64,000 bases of DNA from Methylobacter luteus IMV-B-3098 (GCF_000427625.1 NZ_KE386569.1:497376-561375); one strand, 5' to 3'. Counted from the first letter of the stretch, positions 17,075 to 26,570 are shown. The notes: generated from the sequence alone by a model not told the origin. Translations and numbers: made by a program.

Positions 17075-17554
17075 TTAGGCTGAGTGGTTATGGGATGACG
17101 TACATCCAGCGCAAGTGCCATGGATCTCAATCGATTTATAGCTGATGGCGAAGCCGGCCTTTTTGATTTCCGATGACAGTGCATGCATGACCTCGAATGC
17201 GGCGCGTTCTTCAATCTCATGGCATTGATCGCAAATCAGCAATAATTGTTCATGTTGCCTATCTGAACAATTGCAGCCGACATAGGCATTAAGGCTTTCC
17301 ACCTTATGAATCAGGCCCTGGCTCATCAGAAAATCCAGCGCGCGGTAAACGGTGGCCGGTTTGGCGGAATAGTTCAGCGGCTTGATGTGATCGAGCAGGT
17401 CATAAGCCTTTACGGCTTTATGGCTTTCCCAGATTAGCTCCAGCACTTTGCGGCGGATGGGTGTCAATTTCACGCTGCGGTTAATGCAAAGCCTTTCCGC
17501 CATGTTGATGGCGTCGGCAATGCATTTTTTGTGATCGTGAGGAAAATTGCTCAT
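17075..17554 (-). CDS. zur: Zinc uptake regulator Zur (Fur family)
   Basis: At 159 aa it has the Fur-family winged helix with RSVKLTPIRRKVLELIWE, YDLLDHI and the recognition region KPATVYRALDFLMSQGLIHKVESLNAYVGC, which is the Zur rather than Fur version. The dimerisation half has CDQC and CAGC pairs for structural zinc and a His-rich C-terminus (CTSSHNHSA). With Zn(II) bound, Zur represses zinc-uptake genes. A near-perfect Zur box lies 71-93 bases upstream of the start, which suggests autoregulation, and another precedes the adjacent ZnuD-like gene. There is no clear ribosome binding site; a TATAAT (17561-17566, minus strand) lies only seven bases before the ATG, so a leaderless transcript is possible. 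Confidence 0.94.
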   Translation of the reverse strand: MSNFPHDHKKCIADAINMAERLCINRSVKLTPIRRKVLELIWESHKAVKAYDLLDHIKPLNYSAKPATVYRALDFLMSQGLIHKVESLNAYVGCNCSDRQHEQLLLICDQCHEIEERAAFEVMHALSSEIKKAGFAISYKSIEIHGTCAGCTSSHNHSA

Positions 17555-17624
17555 GGTTTCATTATAAAAAGTTAATCAGCGAAATTCAGCGACAGCTCTG
17601 CATAGCAGGGGGTGTCAAGTATTT

Positions 17625-17647
17625 AAAGTGTTATATTATAACATTTT
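17625..17647 (-). promoter_or_regulatory. Near-perfect Zur box upstream of zur
   Basis: The core TGTTATA (17629-17635), central T, TATAACA (17637-17643) is a perfect 7+7 palindrome flanked by AAAG and TTTT, matching the Zur operator known from E. coli znu genes. It overlaps a -10-like TATAAT on the minus strand (17635-17640). Zur binding here would control zur itself. Confidence 0.88.
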
Positions 17648-17757
17648 AAGTAAAAAGAATAGCTGTGGCGCGAATTGAGCCGGGCTTATTGCGTTTATGA
17701 GTTTAAAGCTGGGGCTTAAATTGACGAAGTGTTATCGTTCTGATTGCGGGCGGGTTT

Positions 17758-18381
17758 TTACAAGAGGTCGCATTGCATTGCCATAACCATCAATTCGGCC
17801 AGATTTTCAGCCTGCATTTTTTCCATGATATGGGCTCTGTGTACGTCAATAGTGCGGTTGCTGATATCGAGTATTCTGGCGGCTTCTTTGTTGGAATGGC
17901 TTCGGACTATCAGGTTCAGCACTTCTCTCTCACGCGTCATTAAATGGTTGAGGCGCTCAAGTATTTTGTTTTTCTCGCTGAGTTGCTCTCTGGTCTGGGC
18001 ATCTTTGCTCAGGGCTTCTTCAATACGGCTCAGTAATACTTCTTCATTGAACGGTTTTTCCAGAAAATCGACGGCTCCGGCCCTGAATGCTTTTGCTGAA
18101 TCCGGCACATCCGCATGGCCGCTGATGAAGATAATGGGAATTTCTATGCCTCTCTTGATAAGCTCTTCCTGAAGATCGAGTCCGCTCATGGACGGCATTC
18201 TAACATCCAGCAGCAGGCAACTCGGTTGGTCAGGGGTATAGTGGTCCAGAAAGGCTTCGGCCGATTCGAAATCTGTGACAGTATATCCTGTCGTTTCGAT
18301 CAATAGCTTCAGTGAATCACGCACTGCGTATTCATCATCAACTATATAGACTATAGGGGTCGTCGGCTTGTTATGCATCAT
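17758..18381 (-). CDS. FixJ/LuxR-type response regulator
   Basis: This 207-aa protein has a receiver domain (residues 8-125; Asp59 in LLLDVRMPSMSG, Lys in FLEKPFNEE) and a LuxR-type helix-turn-helix (about 140-203) with LMTREREVLNLIVRSHSNKEAA and ISNRTIDVHRAHIMEKM. This layout is that of FixJ/TodT/StyR regulators, which activate transcription on phosphorylation. The frame is open for 27 more codons upstream, but the ATG at 18381 follows GGAGGAAAA and gives the normal N-terminus. It overlaps the 3' end of the kinase gene by 11 bases, so it is translationally coupled to its likely kinase. Target genes are unknown. Confidence 0.93.
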   Translation of the reverse strand: MMHNKPTTPIVYIVDDEYAVRDSLKLLIETTGYTVTDFESAEAFLDHYTPDQPSCLLLDVRMPSMSGLDLQEELIKRGIEIPIIFISGHADVPDSAKAFRAGAVDFLEKPFNEEVLLSRIEEALSKDAQTREQLSEKNKILERLNHLMTREREVLNLIVRSHSNKEAARILDISNRTIDVHRAHIMEKMQAENLAELMVMAMQCDLL

Positions 18382-20224
18382 TAGTTTTCCTCCGTACCGG
18401 TATGGTGAAATAAAAAGTACTGCCTTTTCCCGGTTTGCTGGCAAAATGCAATGCGCCATCATGGGATTTGACTATAGATTGGCTGATGGACAATCCCATT
18501 CCCATGCCGGACGATTTGGTCGTGTAAAAAGGCGTCAATATTTTCTTTTGGCTGGACTCGCCGAGTCCCTGGCCATTATCTTTGACCTTTACTTCTATAA
18601 AATTCTCATCATTCAACAGTGTCTGGATGAACAGCTTTCGTTGTTTATTATGTGATAAATCTTTCAAGGCATCGATACTGTTTCTGACCAGATTTAAGAT
18701 GACCTGTTCAATTTGGACGCTATCGACATAAATAGCGGGCAGGTTATTGGCCAGATTAAAAGACAACTCGATGTTGTACTGTTTTAAATCAGTTATTGAC
18801 AGGCTGACCGCATTTTCGATCAGGGCATTCATGTCAGCGGTTGACCGATGTATTTTTTTGGACCTGACAAAGTCCCGCATGTGATGGATGATCTGCCCCG
18901 CTTTCAGCGCCTGTTCATGAGTTTTTTCCAGGATTGAACTGAGTTTTGCCAAATCAGGTTTATCAGTCTGAATAAAACGCAAACAGGCTTGCGTATAATT
19001 GGCGATCGCTGTCAGCGGCTGATTGACTTCATGGGCGATACCTGATGCCAGTTCCCCCATCAGGCCAAGGCGCATGACATGGGAGAGAGCTTCCACATGC
19101 TCTTTCTGTTGCAGTTCCTGCATCTTGCGCTGGCTGACGTCACGAACAATACTGGTGAAATAGTTCTGCCCGTCGAGTGTAAACTCGGCGATGGATATAT
19201 CCAGAGGTATTGCGGAACCATCTTTGCGCAAACCCTCAACCTCGCGAATGCGGCCCAGAACTTTCGGCATATCGGCTTCATGCTGATAGCTTTTTCTCTC
19301 TCGATGCGAACATTTGTTTTGTCCCAAGGGCATGAGTTTGTTGATGCGGCAGCCGATCAGCTCTGCTTCAGTATAGCCAAAAATGGTTTCTACCGCTGCA
19401 TTCACGGAAATGATCTTGCAGGACATGTCGCAGGTGATGATACCTTCGACAGACGCATTGAAAATGGAATTAAGCTTTGCCTCGCGCTCGAGTATCTGCT
19501 GTTTGGAATGTTTGAGTTCTTCAACCAGCTTGGTCAGGTTCTGATTGCTCTGCGATAAATCGCAATCTTGTTTAAGAACCTTTTGGGCCAATTTTTTATT
19601 GAGATTGGCAATGGTTTCTTCGGCGCGTTTACGCTCGGTAATATCATTTAAAGTCAGCCAGATTTCGCTGTCATTATTATTGATGTCATTGATTTTACCT
19701 TGACACTCCACGTAAGTGGTTTCGCTGTTGCTGCTCTTGAGCCGGACATCCAGCGTTTGATTGGCGCGTTCCGTAGCCAGACTGCGCAGGAAAAAATAAT
19801 ACTGATCCTGGTCACAGGCGTCTATATATTGCGCCAGTTTCCTGTTAATCAGTCCCTCAATGGGATGGCCCAATAGACGAGCCGCAGTCAGATTGCCTTG
19901 CAGGATAACGCCGTCTTTATTGAGGGTCAGATAGCCTACCGGAGAAAGGTTATATAAGTTGGCGTACAGGTCACGAGAGGAGAGCAGTTCCTGGTGTGTT
20001 CTACTGAGTTCCTCATTCTGCAGTTCAAGCTCTATCTGGTGGACCTGAAATTCGAACAGTAACTTTTGAATGTCCTGGCTGGACATGCGTGTAATATCGG
20101 TGCCGGATTTGCTGAGCATCGTTTCCGCCCTCTTACGAAGGTTCTTGCGGTACTGGATAAGTAGATTCTCCGCATCTGTCTGGAGAATTTCATAGTCGGT
20201 ATTCCCGTCAAATGAATTAAACAT
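18371..20224 (-). CDS. Soluble PAS sensor histidine kinase, FixL-like
   Basis: This 617-aa protein has no transmembrane segments. An N-terminal alpha-helical region (to about 75, with QKLLFEFQVHQIELELQNEEL) precedes two PAS domains (about 85-205 and 255-375, joined by a coiled coil), then HisKA with His398 in MGELASGIAHEVNQPLTAI, and an ATPase domain with NLVRNSIDAL and GMGMGLSISQSIVKSHDG. The kinase core is of the FixL/HPK4 type that partners FixJ regulators, consistent with the next gene. The second PAS lacks an obvious heme-ligating His context that would make it a true FixL oxygen sensor, so the signal is unknown. It lies 116 bases downstream of the CheB/CheR fusion, same strand, and overlaps the regulator. 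Confidence 0.92.
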   Translation of the reverse strand: MFNSFDGNTDYEILQTDAENLLIQYRKNLRKRAETMLSKSGTDITRMSSQDIQKLLFEFQVHQIELELQNEELSRTHQELLSSRDLYANLYNLSPVGYLTLNKDGVILQGNLTAARLLGHPIEGLINRKLAQYIDACDQDQYYFFLRSLATERANQTLDVRLKSSNSETTYVECQGKINDINNNDSEIWLTLNDITERKRAEETIANLNKKLAQKVLKQDCDLSQSNQNLTKLVEELKHSKQQILEREAKLNSIFNASVEGIITCDMSCKIISVNAAVETIFGYTEAELIGCRINKLMPLGQNKCSHRERKSYQHEADMPKVLGRIREVEGLRKDGSAIPLDISIAEFTLDGQNYFTSIVRDVSQRKMQELQQKEHVEALSHVMRLGLMGELASGIAHEVNQPLTAIANYTQACLRFIQTDKPDLAKLSSILEKTHEQALKAGQIIHHMRDFVRSKKIHRSTADMNALIENAVSLSITDLKQYNIELSFNLANNLPAIYVDSVQIEQVILNLVRNSIDALKDLSHNKQRKLFIQTLLNDENFIEVKVKDNGQGLGESSQKKILTPFYTTKSSGMGMGLSISQSIVKSHDGALHFASKPGKGSTFYFTIPVRRKTNDA

Positions 20225-20340
20225 GGCGATTTATTCCCGCGGATAAGTGAAAAAGTGAGCGCCTGCGGTTGGTGCAGGGCTAGCCGGGTTTATGGTGCGC
20301 AATTTTAGTCTATGCGCCGGCGAAATCAGGACCGATGTGT

Positions 20341-23319
20341 TCATAGCTTATCCCGTTCGACATCCTCAATGGCTAGCAGAATGCGTCTGGCATTTGTCGA
20401 TGACTGCTGTAATAAACGACCATTGAGAGTTAAATGTTTTTTTCCTATTACAGAGCATTTATACGTATAGTTAAATGCATCAAAAGGAGTATTGTTGTTT
20501 AATGTCTCGTTTAAATGGCTTCGTAATTGCTCTGAGTTCCAGGCCGACTCATTGATAGTAAAAAACGATTGTCCTGTCAGATCTTCATGGGACGGATTGA
20601 AGGCTTTGTGAAAAGCCGGGTTGGCGGTAATGATGCTGAAATTTTCATCGAGCACCAACAGCGGGTTGGAGACCGTATTGACAATCGCGCTGGCTATACT
20701 GGCGTCTAAAGCCGCCTGTTCGGCTTTTTTCAGTCTGTCGATGTCGATAAATGTGATGACCAGTCCGTCAATCATGTTTTCTGCGGTTCGATAGGGCAGG
20801 ATACGCAACAGATACCAGACGCCGGTTGTGGATTGTACTTCCGCATCCTTATAAATCAGTGTCTGAAGCACCGCTTTGGCATCATCAATGAGATGGTCAT
20901 ATTTAAGGCTCGATGCCAGATCGCCGAGCGGTCGTCCTATATCGCTGTTGATCAGATGGACAATATTGATGGCCGATTTGGTGAATCGCCTTATCTTAAG
21001 GTTGTTGTCGAGGAAGATAGTCGCAATATTCGTGCTGTTCAAAAGATTTTGCATATCATCATTGATCTTCGACAAGGCGTCGACCTTCGTTTGAAGCTCA
21101 CTGTTGATAGTATTCAGCTCTTCGTTCAATGACTGCATTTCTTCCTTGGAAGTTTCCAGTTCTTCGTTGGAGCTTTGCAGTTCTTCATTGGTCGATTGCA
21201 GCTCTTCGTTCGTGGACTTGAGCTCTTCGTTCGAGGTTTCCAGCTCCTCGATCGTTTCGCGCAGTGACTTTTTAGTGGAAAGCAGTTCATGCGCGAGCTG
21301 TTCTTTATCATTTTTATTGATCAGGATCGAGGAGGTAGTTTGCTCGTCAGCTAGTGAGTCACTATCTTTGTGATGCGGATGAAAACTGACTAAAAACAGG
21401 TCCTGCAGCGCTTCCGGCTCCAAAATCCTTACCAGTTTCAGGTCGATCGTTTCAAAACCATTGTTGGTTTTGACCCTGATTCCATTGTTGATGATTTCCA
21501 TATCACCCTTTTTTTGGGCTTTACGCAATGATGTCGCCAACGGCACCAGTAAGCCTTCCCGGGCCATTTCGATGATATTCCAGTTGGGCTGGCCTTGCGC
21601 GGGTTCCAGATAGTTTCCTGTATGACCATGAATGTAAATAATTTTGCCGTTTTCGTTGATGATAATGCAGACCGGGGTGTAGCGTTCCAGCAATAACTTT
21701 TCTATTTGTCGGGCTATCTGGCCGGGTTGAGAGGCAAGTTTGTGCGATTCCTGTTCCATTGACGATATATTTTTGGCGCTTGTCGGCAGCAAGCGGGGTT
21801 TGGATATCGGCAAACCGGCCTGGATATATTTTCGCTGATAGATCTTGCTTTTTTTGTCGATAATTGAAAACAGGTGATCGAAATTGCCAATTGACTCGGA
21901 TGTGCCAAGAAACAGAAGTCCGCCTGGTTTCAAGGTATAGTGGAAATGTGGAACAATCTTCTTTTGCAGTTCGCCGTCCAGATAAATAAGCAGGTTACGA
22001 CAACTGATCAAATCAATGCGCGTGAACGGCGGGTCCTGAAGCAGATTCTGCGTGGCAAATATTACAGTATCACGAATTTCCTTGGCGATACGATATTGGT
22101 TGTTTTCCTGTTCAAAATAGCGCGCCAGGCGCTCTGGTGAAACATCGGTATCAATGCCGTTCGGATAAATGCCTTCCCGTGCTTGAATGATGGATGACTC
22201 ATCCAGGTCGGTGGCAAAGATCTGAAAGCTGTAAGTTTTGCCATGTGTTTCGTTATATTCCTTAAGCAGAATGGCAAGAGAATAGGCTTCCTCGCCGGTG
22301 GAACATCCCGGAACCCATACGCGCATTTCGTAATTGTCGGGTTTATCTTCAAACAGTTTCGGCAAGGCGATCTCTTTTAGTGCTGTGAATGCGGGCTCGT
22401 CCCTGAAAAAATTAGTGACATTGATCAATAGTTCCTTGAACAGCTTATCTATTTCCACAGGGTTCTCCTGAAGAAACTGCACATAAGAGTCCATGGTTTT
22501 GATTTGATGGATATTCATGCGCCGGCTTATACGACGGTTGACCGTAGTAGGCTTATAGGCCGACAAATCATGACCTGTACGGTTGCGCAGCAGAATAAAG
22601 ATTTTTTGTAATGGTTCGGTGGCCGCTAACATTTCCGCCGGTTCCAGCTTCTGAAAATTGTTGAAACAAGGCGCTTCAATATATTGAAGCAGTTGTTGCC
22701 CCATTTCCTCAGCAGGCAGTACAAAATCAACATCACTCATCGCTATTGCACTGTTGGGCATGCCGTCAAATTTTGCGGTTTCAGGGTCTTGAACCATGGC
22801 CATGCCTGATGCGCCTTTGATGGCTTTAAGGCCCAAAGTGCCATCCTTACCGGTACCTGAAAGAATAATGCCAACACTCATCTCTTTTACATCTTCCGCC
22901 AGGGAATGTAAAAAGAAGTCAATGGGCAGATGCATCGGTTCATGATTGGCTGTTTCCATAAGATAGATTCGACGATGGAATAGCGCCAGATTTTTCCCGG
23001 GCGGGCATACGAATATATGGTCTTTTTTCAACATCATGCCGTCTTCGGCGGCAGTAACGGGGATTTTAGTAAAATTGGCCAGTAAATCAGGCAGTAGGCT
23101 AAGGTGTCCGGGCTGTTGGTGAGATACTACGATAAAAGCGAAACCACTATGCGGCGGCAGATTGGAACAAAATGCTTCCAATGCCTCCAGTCCACCGGCC
23201 GAAGCCCCAATGCCAACCACAGGTAACAAAGAACCCACTAAATGCTTTTTATGTGGCACATCATGAATGCTAAATTTAGATGTGATTTGTGGCCCCACTT
23301 TATTGCCGCCTGATTTCAC
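20341..23319 (-). CDS. CheB-CheR-PAS fusion protein (methylesterase/methyltransferase)
   Basis: This 992-aa protein has a CheB catalytic domain (about 30-215) with Ser40 in GIGASAGGLEAL, His67 in VVSHQQPGH and the Asp of SGTGKDG. A CheR domain (about 230-490) has VTNFFRDEPAF and the SAM-binding WVPGCSTGEEAYSLAI. A long coiled coil of TNEELQS-type heptads (about 665-735) and two PAS-like domains (about 745-865 and 875-985) follow. There is no receiver and no kinase domain. In chemotaxis these activities demethylate and methylate receptors, but such fusions usually act in signalling systems without linked chemoreceptors; none is present here. Translation starts at GTG (23317-23319) with AGAGG upstream. 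It appears to be the first gene of a set with the FixL-like kinase and FixJ-like regulator, suggesting it tunes that pathway (inference). Confidence 0.93.
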   Translation of the reverse strand: MKSGGNKVGPQITSKFSIHDVPHKKHLVGSLLPVVGIGASAGGLEALEAFCSNLPPHSGFAFIVVSHQQPGHLSLLPDLLANFTKIPVTAAEDGMMLKKDHIFVCPPGKNLALFHRRIYLMETANHEPMHLPIDFFLHSLAEDVKEMSVGIILSGTGKDGTLGLKAIKGASGMAMVQDPETAKFDGMPNSAIAMSDVDFVLPAEEMGQQLLQYIEAPCFNNFQKLEPAEMLAATEPLQKIFILLRNRTGHDLSAYKPTTVNRRISRRMNIHQIKTMDSYVQFLQENPVEIDKLFKELLINVTNFFRDEPAFTALKEIALPKLFEDKPDNYEMRVWVPGCSTGEEAYSLAILLKEYNETHGKTYSFQIFATDLDESSIIQAREGIYPNGIDTDVSPERLARYFEQENNQYRIAKEIRDTVIFATQNLLQDPPFTRIDLISCRNLLIYLDGELQKKIVPHFHYTLKPGGLLFLGTSESIGNFDHLFSIIDKKSKIYQRKYIQAGLPISKPRLLPTSAKNISSMEQESHKLASQPGQIARQIEKLLLERYTPVCIIINENGKIIYIHGHTGNYLEPAQGQPNWNIIEMAREGLLVPLATSLRKAQKKGDMEIINNGIRVKTNNGFETIDLKLVRILEPEALQDLFLVSFHPHHKDSDSLADEQTTSSILINKNDKEQLAHELLSTKKSLRETIEELETSNEELKSTNEELQSTNEELQSSNEELETSKEEMQSLNEELNTINSELQTKVDALSKINDDMQNLLNSTNIATIFLDNNLKIRRFTKSAINIVHLINSDIGRPLGDLASSLKYDHLIDDAKAVLQTLIYKDAEVQSTTGVWYLLRILPYRTAENMIDGLVITFIDIDRLKKAEQAALDASIASAIVNTVSNPLLVLDENFSIITANPAFHKAFNPSHEDLTGQSFFTINESAWNSEQLRSHLNETLNNNTPFDAFNYTYKCSVIGKKHLTLNGRLLQQSSTNARRILLAIEDVERDKL

Positions 23320-23883
23320 TGAATTGGTCCTCTGATTTGCTACCTTGCTGAATTATAATTGGAGTTTTGGCTTGTTTTTTCATATTATTTTTACGAATTC
23401 AGCTTAACACCCGATTAACATTAAAAACAAGCGATTATCTAGAGCCTTGGCGCCCTGTTTGAGAGGGTTCGCAGAATCAATTCAATTACATGCGTAATTA
23501 AGGAAGCATCAGAACCGGTGTCTCCTGCAAGGTGGAAATCGAGTTAATCTATGAACTTTCCAGAATGAATATTTTTCAATAATCGCGGACCCGTTTTTTC
23601 GAAACAGAGTCTCAGCCCCTTTCATGTCAGAAAATTACTACATTTACCAGTAGCTATATATGCGTAAAAACACTTAGGTGAATATACGAATTTTTTAATT
23701 AACTTTTTTCTTTTATAAATATAAATAGACCATCTAGATAGTCTAAAGTTTAGCTTTTAAAAGACTATGTTTACATTGAGTATCTGTATGTGACGCCTTT
23801 ATAAACGTATGTAAGCGGTACATTAAATAGATTCCCAATTTATGAATGGTTGTTAAAAATTCAGATGAAATAGCGAGTGCAAA
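23320..23883. other. AT-rich intergenic region upstream of the CheB/CheR operon
   Basis: This gap of 564 bases is very AT-rich between 23640 and 23880. A 63-codon frame on the minus strand (23743-23934) lacks a ribosome binding site and familiar features and is not called. The region must contain the promoter of the GTG-started CheB/CheR gene; no operator or hairpin was recognised. Confidence 0.4.
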
Positions 23884-24057
23884 ATGGCGGCAAACATAAA
23901 AGCATTTAAACAACAGAAAAATTTTGATTGGCATTATAAAATTGACGGGGTTGATATTGAGTTAAAAGAAAAAAAATTCATGGATGATGAATTTGAGTAT
24001 TACAAATCCACAAAAACCAAATCGAAGAAAAAAGCCCGTCATGACATACAGAAATAA
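23884..24057 (+). CDS. Small basic/acidic patterned protein, 57 aa, unknown
   Basis: This 57-codon frame starts at ATG 23884 (weak GCGAG eight bases upstream) and ends TAA at 24055-24057. The protein runs MAANIKAFKQQKNFDWHYK, then an acidic stretch with FMDDEFEYY, then a Lys-rich tail (KSTKTKSKKKARHDIQK). The composition is protein-like, very different from random AT-rich translation, with aromatic and acidic clusters in the middle and a basic end. No family was recognised. A role cannot be stated. Confidence 0.4.
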   Translation: MAANIKAFKQQKNFDWHYKIDGVDIELKEKKFMDDEFEYYKSTKTKSKKKARHDIQK

Positions 24058-24422
24058 AATAAGCGAAATTCTGTAAGGCTGAGCATCAGTCGAATAAATC
24101 TAGCCGTGCATTAACCTGATTGTCAGGAGAATGAGTCTGGCTGTAAGAGTAAGTCGGGGGGCATATCAAAATGATCATTAAAGAAACTAATTAGACAGCG
24201 CTGTTTTCCCTGCTCCGATTGGGCACCAGTCGGAGGAAATCCCAGTTTTCGTATCGCAAGCAAGGGCTTGAAAAGATTGCGTCAATGCTGGGGGGGACTC
24301 AAGTGGGAAGCGTCAATATGTTGATCCAATATAGCTATCGTCATACCAAATTACCAGATAGGTTTGAAACATTCGGACACAGTGAGGCCTTTGCATGCAA
24401 AGTGGTGAAGGAGTAAACAATT
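24058..24422. other. Intergenic region before the PAS-GGDEF-EAL gene
   Basis: This 365-base gap holds a 65-codon frame (24219-24416) without a ribosome binding site or recognisable sequence; it is not supported as a gene. Runs of G occur at 24156-24161 and 24291-24297. No c-di-GMP riboswitch pattern was recognised despite the downstream gene's function. Confidence 0.4.
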
Positions 24423-26570
24423 ATGCTTAATTTATTTAAGGATGAGCCACAGAATATTAATTCATTTTTTCTGTTTATGCAGAGTTTGGTTAATCGCAAT
24501 CTGGTAGCGGAAGCATTAAGAGTTAGCGAAGCCAGATATCGGAATTTGCTCGAAAATATGGATCTGGGTGTTGTGTACCTGAATAATGCGGGAACAATCA
24601 TCTCTGCCAATCAGGCAGCCGAGCAAATTCTGGGTTTACATTTGAATAATATGATGGGGCGCCCACTGTCCGAGACTTGCTCAAGGATTGTCAGGGAAGA
24701 CGGTTCGGTTCTTCCGCATGAACAGCATCCGGTCATGTCGGCTTTGCGTACCGGAAAACCTGTGGAAAATGTCGTTATGGGGCTTGTTGATCACGCACGC
24801 CAAAATCATACCTGGTTAATGACCAGTTCTGTGCCGGAATTTCGTCCGGGAGAGCGGCGGCCGCATCAGGTCTTTATGACCTTGGCCGATATTACCCAGC
24901 AAAAATTGGCCGAGAAGGAGTTAAATCTGGCATCGGTTATCGTTAACAATACGGGTGAAGGCATCATTGTCGCCGATCAGGACAATAAAATCATTTCAGT
25001 CAATCCAGCTTTCACGATTTTAACCGGTTTTTCCCGGCAGGATGTTTTCGGTAAGAAAGCCTATTTTCTGCAATCCAAAAAAAATGCCATAAAAATTAAC
25101 GAGGAATTACATAATAGTAGAAAGAATGGAAATAGTTGGCAGGGTGAAATATGGCATCGGCGTAAAAACAGTGACGATTTTCCTTGCTGGACGACTATCA
25201 ACCAGGTCAAGGATGCAGACGGTAAGACAACGCATTATGTTTATGTGGTCATGGATATAACCCATCTTAAAAAGGCTCAGAATCGCCTCGGGTTTTTGGC
25301 CTATCATGATCCGCTGACTCAATTGCCCAACCGGATGTTATTAAGGGATCGCATCAATCATTCCCTGCAAAATGCGCGCCGGGAAGGCTCTCAGGTGGCC
25401 GTATTATTTCTTGATCTTGACCGCTTCAAGATTATTAACGATACCTATGGGCATGCCGTTGGCGATAGTCTATTAAAAGAAGTGGCAAGGCGGATCAAAA
25501 ATCTGGTCAGAAAGGAAGATACGGTGTCACGTTATGCCGGTGATGAGTTTATCGTGCTGATGGAAGACTTTTCCGATGCCAAAAGCCCTGCCAAGTTGGC
25601 TAGAAAGCTGATCGAAATATTTAATATCCCGATGGAAGTCAAAGGCCATAGTCTGCAAATAACCACCAGCGTAGGTATCAGTTTGTTTCCTCGGGATGGG
25701 GACGACACTGACAGCTTAATCAAGAATGCCGATACGGCGATGTATCGTGCCAAAAAAGAGGGGCGCAATAACTTTCAATACTACAATCCGGAGCTAACGA
25801 CACAGGCCTTTGAGAAAATGGCCATGGAAAGTGATTTACGACAGTCGATAGACAAAGATGAGTTGATTTTGTATTACCAGCCGCAAGTCTGCCTTAATAC
25901 CGGAAACGTCGTCGGTATTGAATCATTGGTGCATTGGCAGCATCCGACCATGGGATTGATACCATCAGCGCGCTTTATGTCCATAGCCGAAGAAAGCGGC
26001 TTCATCCTGGCCATGGGCGAATGGATGGTAGAAGCGGCTTGCAAGCAGATGCGGCATTGGCTGGATGAAGGGGCGCCGGTAAATAAAATAGTGGTGAATG
26101 TATCGGCGGTTCAATTGCGGCGTTCCGATTTTGTGGCAACAGTTGAACGCATATTGCACGAGCACGGGCTTTCGCCTCATTGTCTTGAATTGGAAATTAG
26201 CGAGAGCAGCTTTGCAGACAATGTCGAACCGATCATCAAAGTGCTGAATGGTCTGGCCGAGGCAGGGATAGACTTGACCATTACTAATTTTGGCAAGGGT
26301 AATTTTTCACTTCTTAATTTAAAACGTATTCCCGTTAAAAAACTGAAAATTGACAGTTCATTCGTATCCGAAATGTTGCGTAATCCCAACTACGAAGACA
26401 TCCTCCGTTCCGTGATAGCCTTGGGTCACAGTTTGAATTTAAAAGTCATCGCTCAAGGAATTGAGTCGGAAGCCCAGCAAAAGCGGCTGACAGAATTGGA
26501 TTGCGATATGGGACAAGGTCATTTTTACCATTTACCTGCTTTGCCAAGCGCAAATTTTTTCGCTAAATGA
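24423..26570 (+). CDS. PAS-PAS-GGDEF-EAL protein; cyclase probably active, EAL degenerate
   Basis: This 715-aa cytoplasmic protein has two PAS domains (about 32-160 and 165-285), a GGDEF domain (about 290-455) and an EAL domain (about 465-710). The cyclase motif is AGDEF (372-376), a variant found in active enzymes, with an intact I-site RKED upstream. The EAL domain is altered: the signature is ESL (500-502), the metal-binding DDFG motif is TNFG (621-624), and the usual AEGVE is AQGIE. It therefore probably lacks phosphodiesterase activity and may only bind c-di-GMP or serve regulation. A strong AAGGAG lies nine bases before the ATG. It is separated from flanking genes and likely monocistronic. 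Confidence 0.93.
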   Translation: MLNLFKDEPQNINSFFLFMQSLVNRNLVAEALRVSEARYRNLLENMDLGVVYLNNAGTIISANQAAEQILGLHLNNMMGRPLSETCSRIVREDGSVLPHEQHPVMSALRTGKPVENVVMGLVDHARQNHTWLMTSSVPEFRPGERRPHQVFMTLADITQQKLAEKELNLASVIVNNTGEGIIVADQDNKIISVNPAFTILTGFSRQDVFGKKAYFLQSKKNAIKINEELHNSRKNGNSWQGEIWHRRKNSDDFPCWTTINQVKDADGKTTHYVYVVMDITHLKKAQNRLGFLAYHDPLTQLPNRMLLRDRINHSLQNARREGSQVAVLFLDLDRFKIINDTYGHAVGDSLLKEVARRIKNLVRKEDTVSRYAGDEFIVLMEDFSDAKSPAKLARKLIEIFNIPMEVKGHSLQITTSVGISLFPRDGDDTDSLIKNADTAMYRAKKEGRNNFQYYNPELTTQAFEKMAMESDLRQSIDKDELILYYQPQVCLNTGNVVGIESLVHWQHPTMGLIPSARFMSIAEESGFILAMGEWMVEAACKQMRHWLDEGAPVNKIVVNVSAVQLRRSDFVATVERILHEHGLSPHCLELEISESSFADNVEPIIKVLNGLAEAGIDLTITNFGKGNFSLLNLKRIPVKKLKIDSSFVSEMLRNPNYEDILRSVIALGHSLNLKVIAQGIESEAQQKRLTELDCDMGQGHFYHLPALPSANFFAK

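Noticed and set aside
18382-18462. Upstream extension of the FixJ-like regulator
   Set aside because: It lies inside the kinase gene and lacks a ribosome binding site; GGAGGAAAA supports 18381.
24058-24422. Possible c-di-GMP riboswitch before the GGDEF-EAL gene
   Set aside because: No conserved GEMM core or pairing pattern was found.
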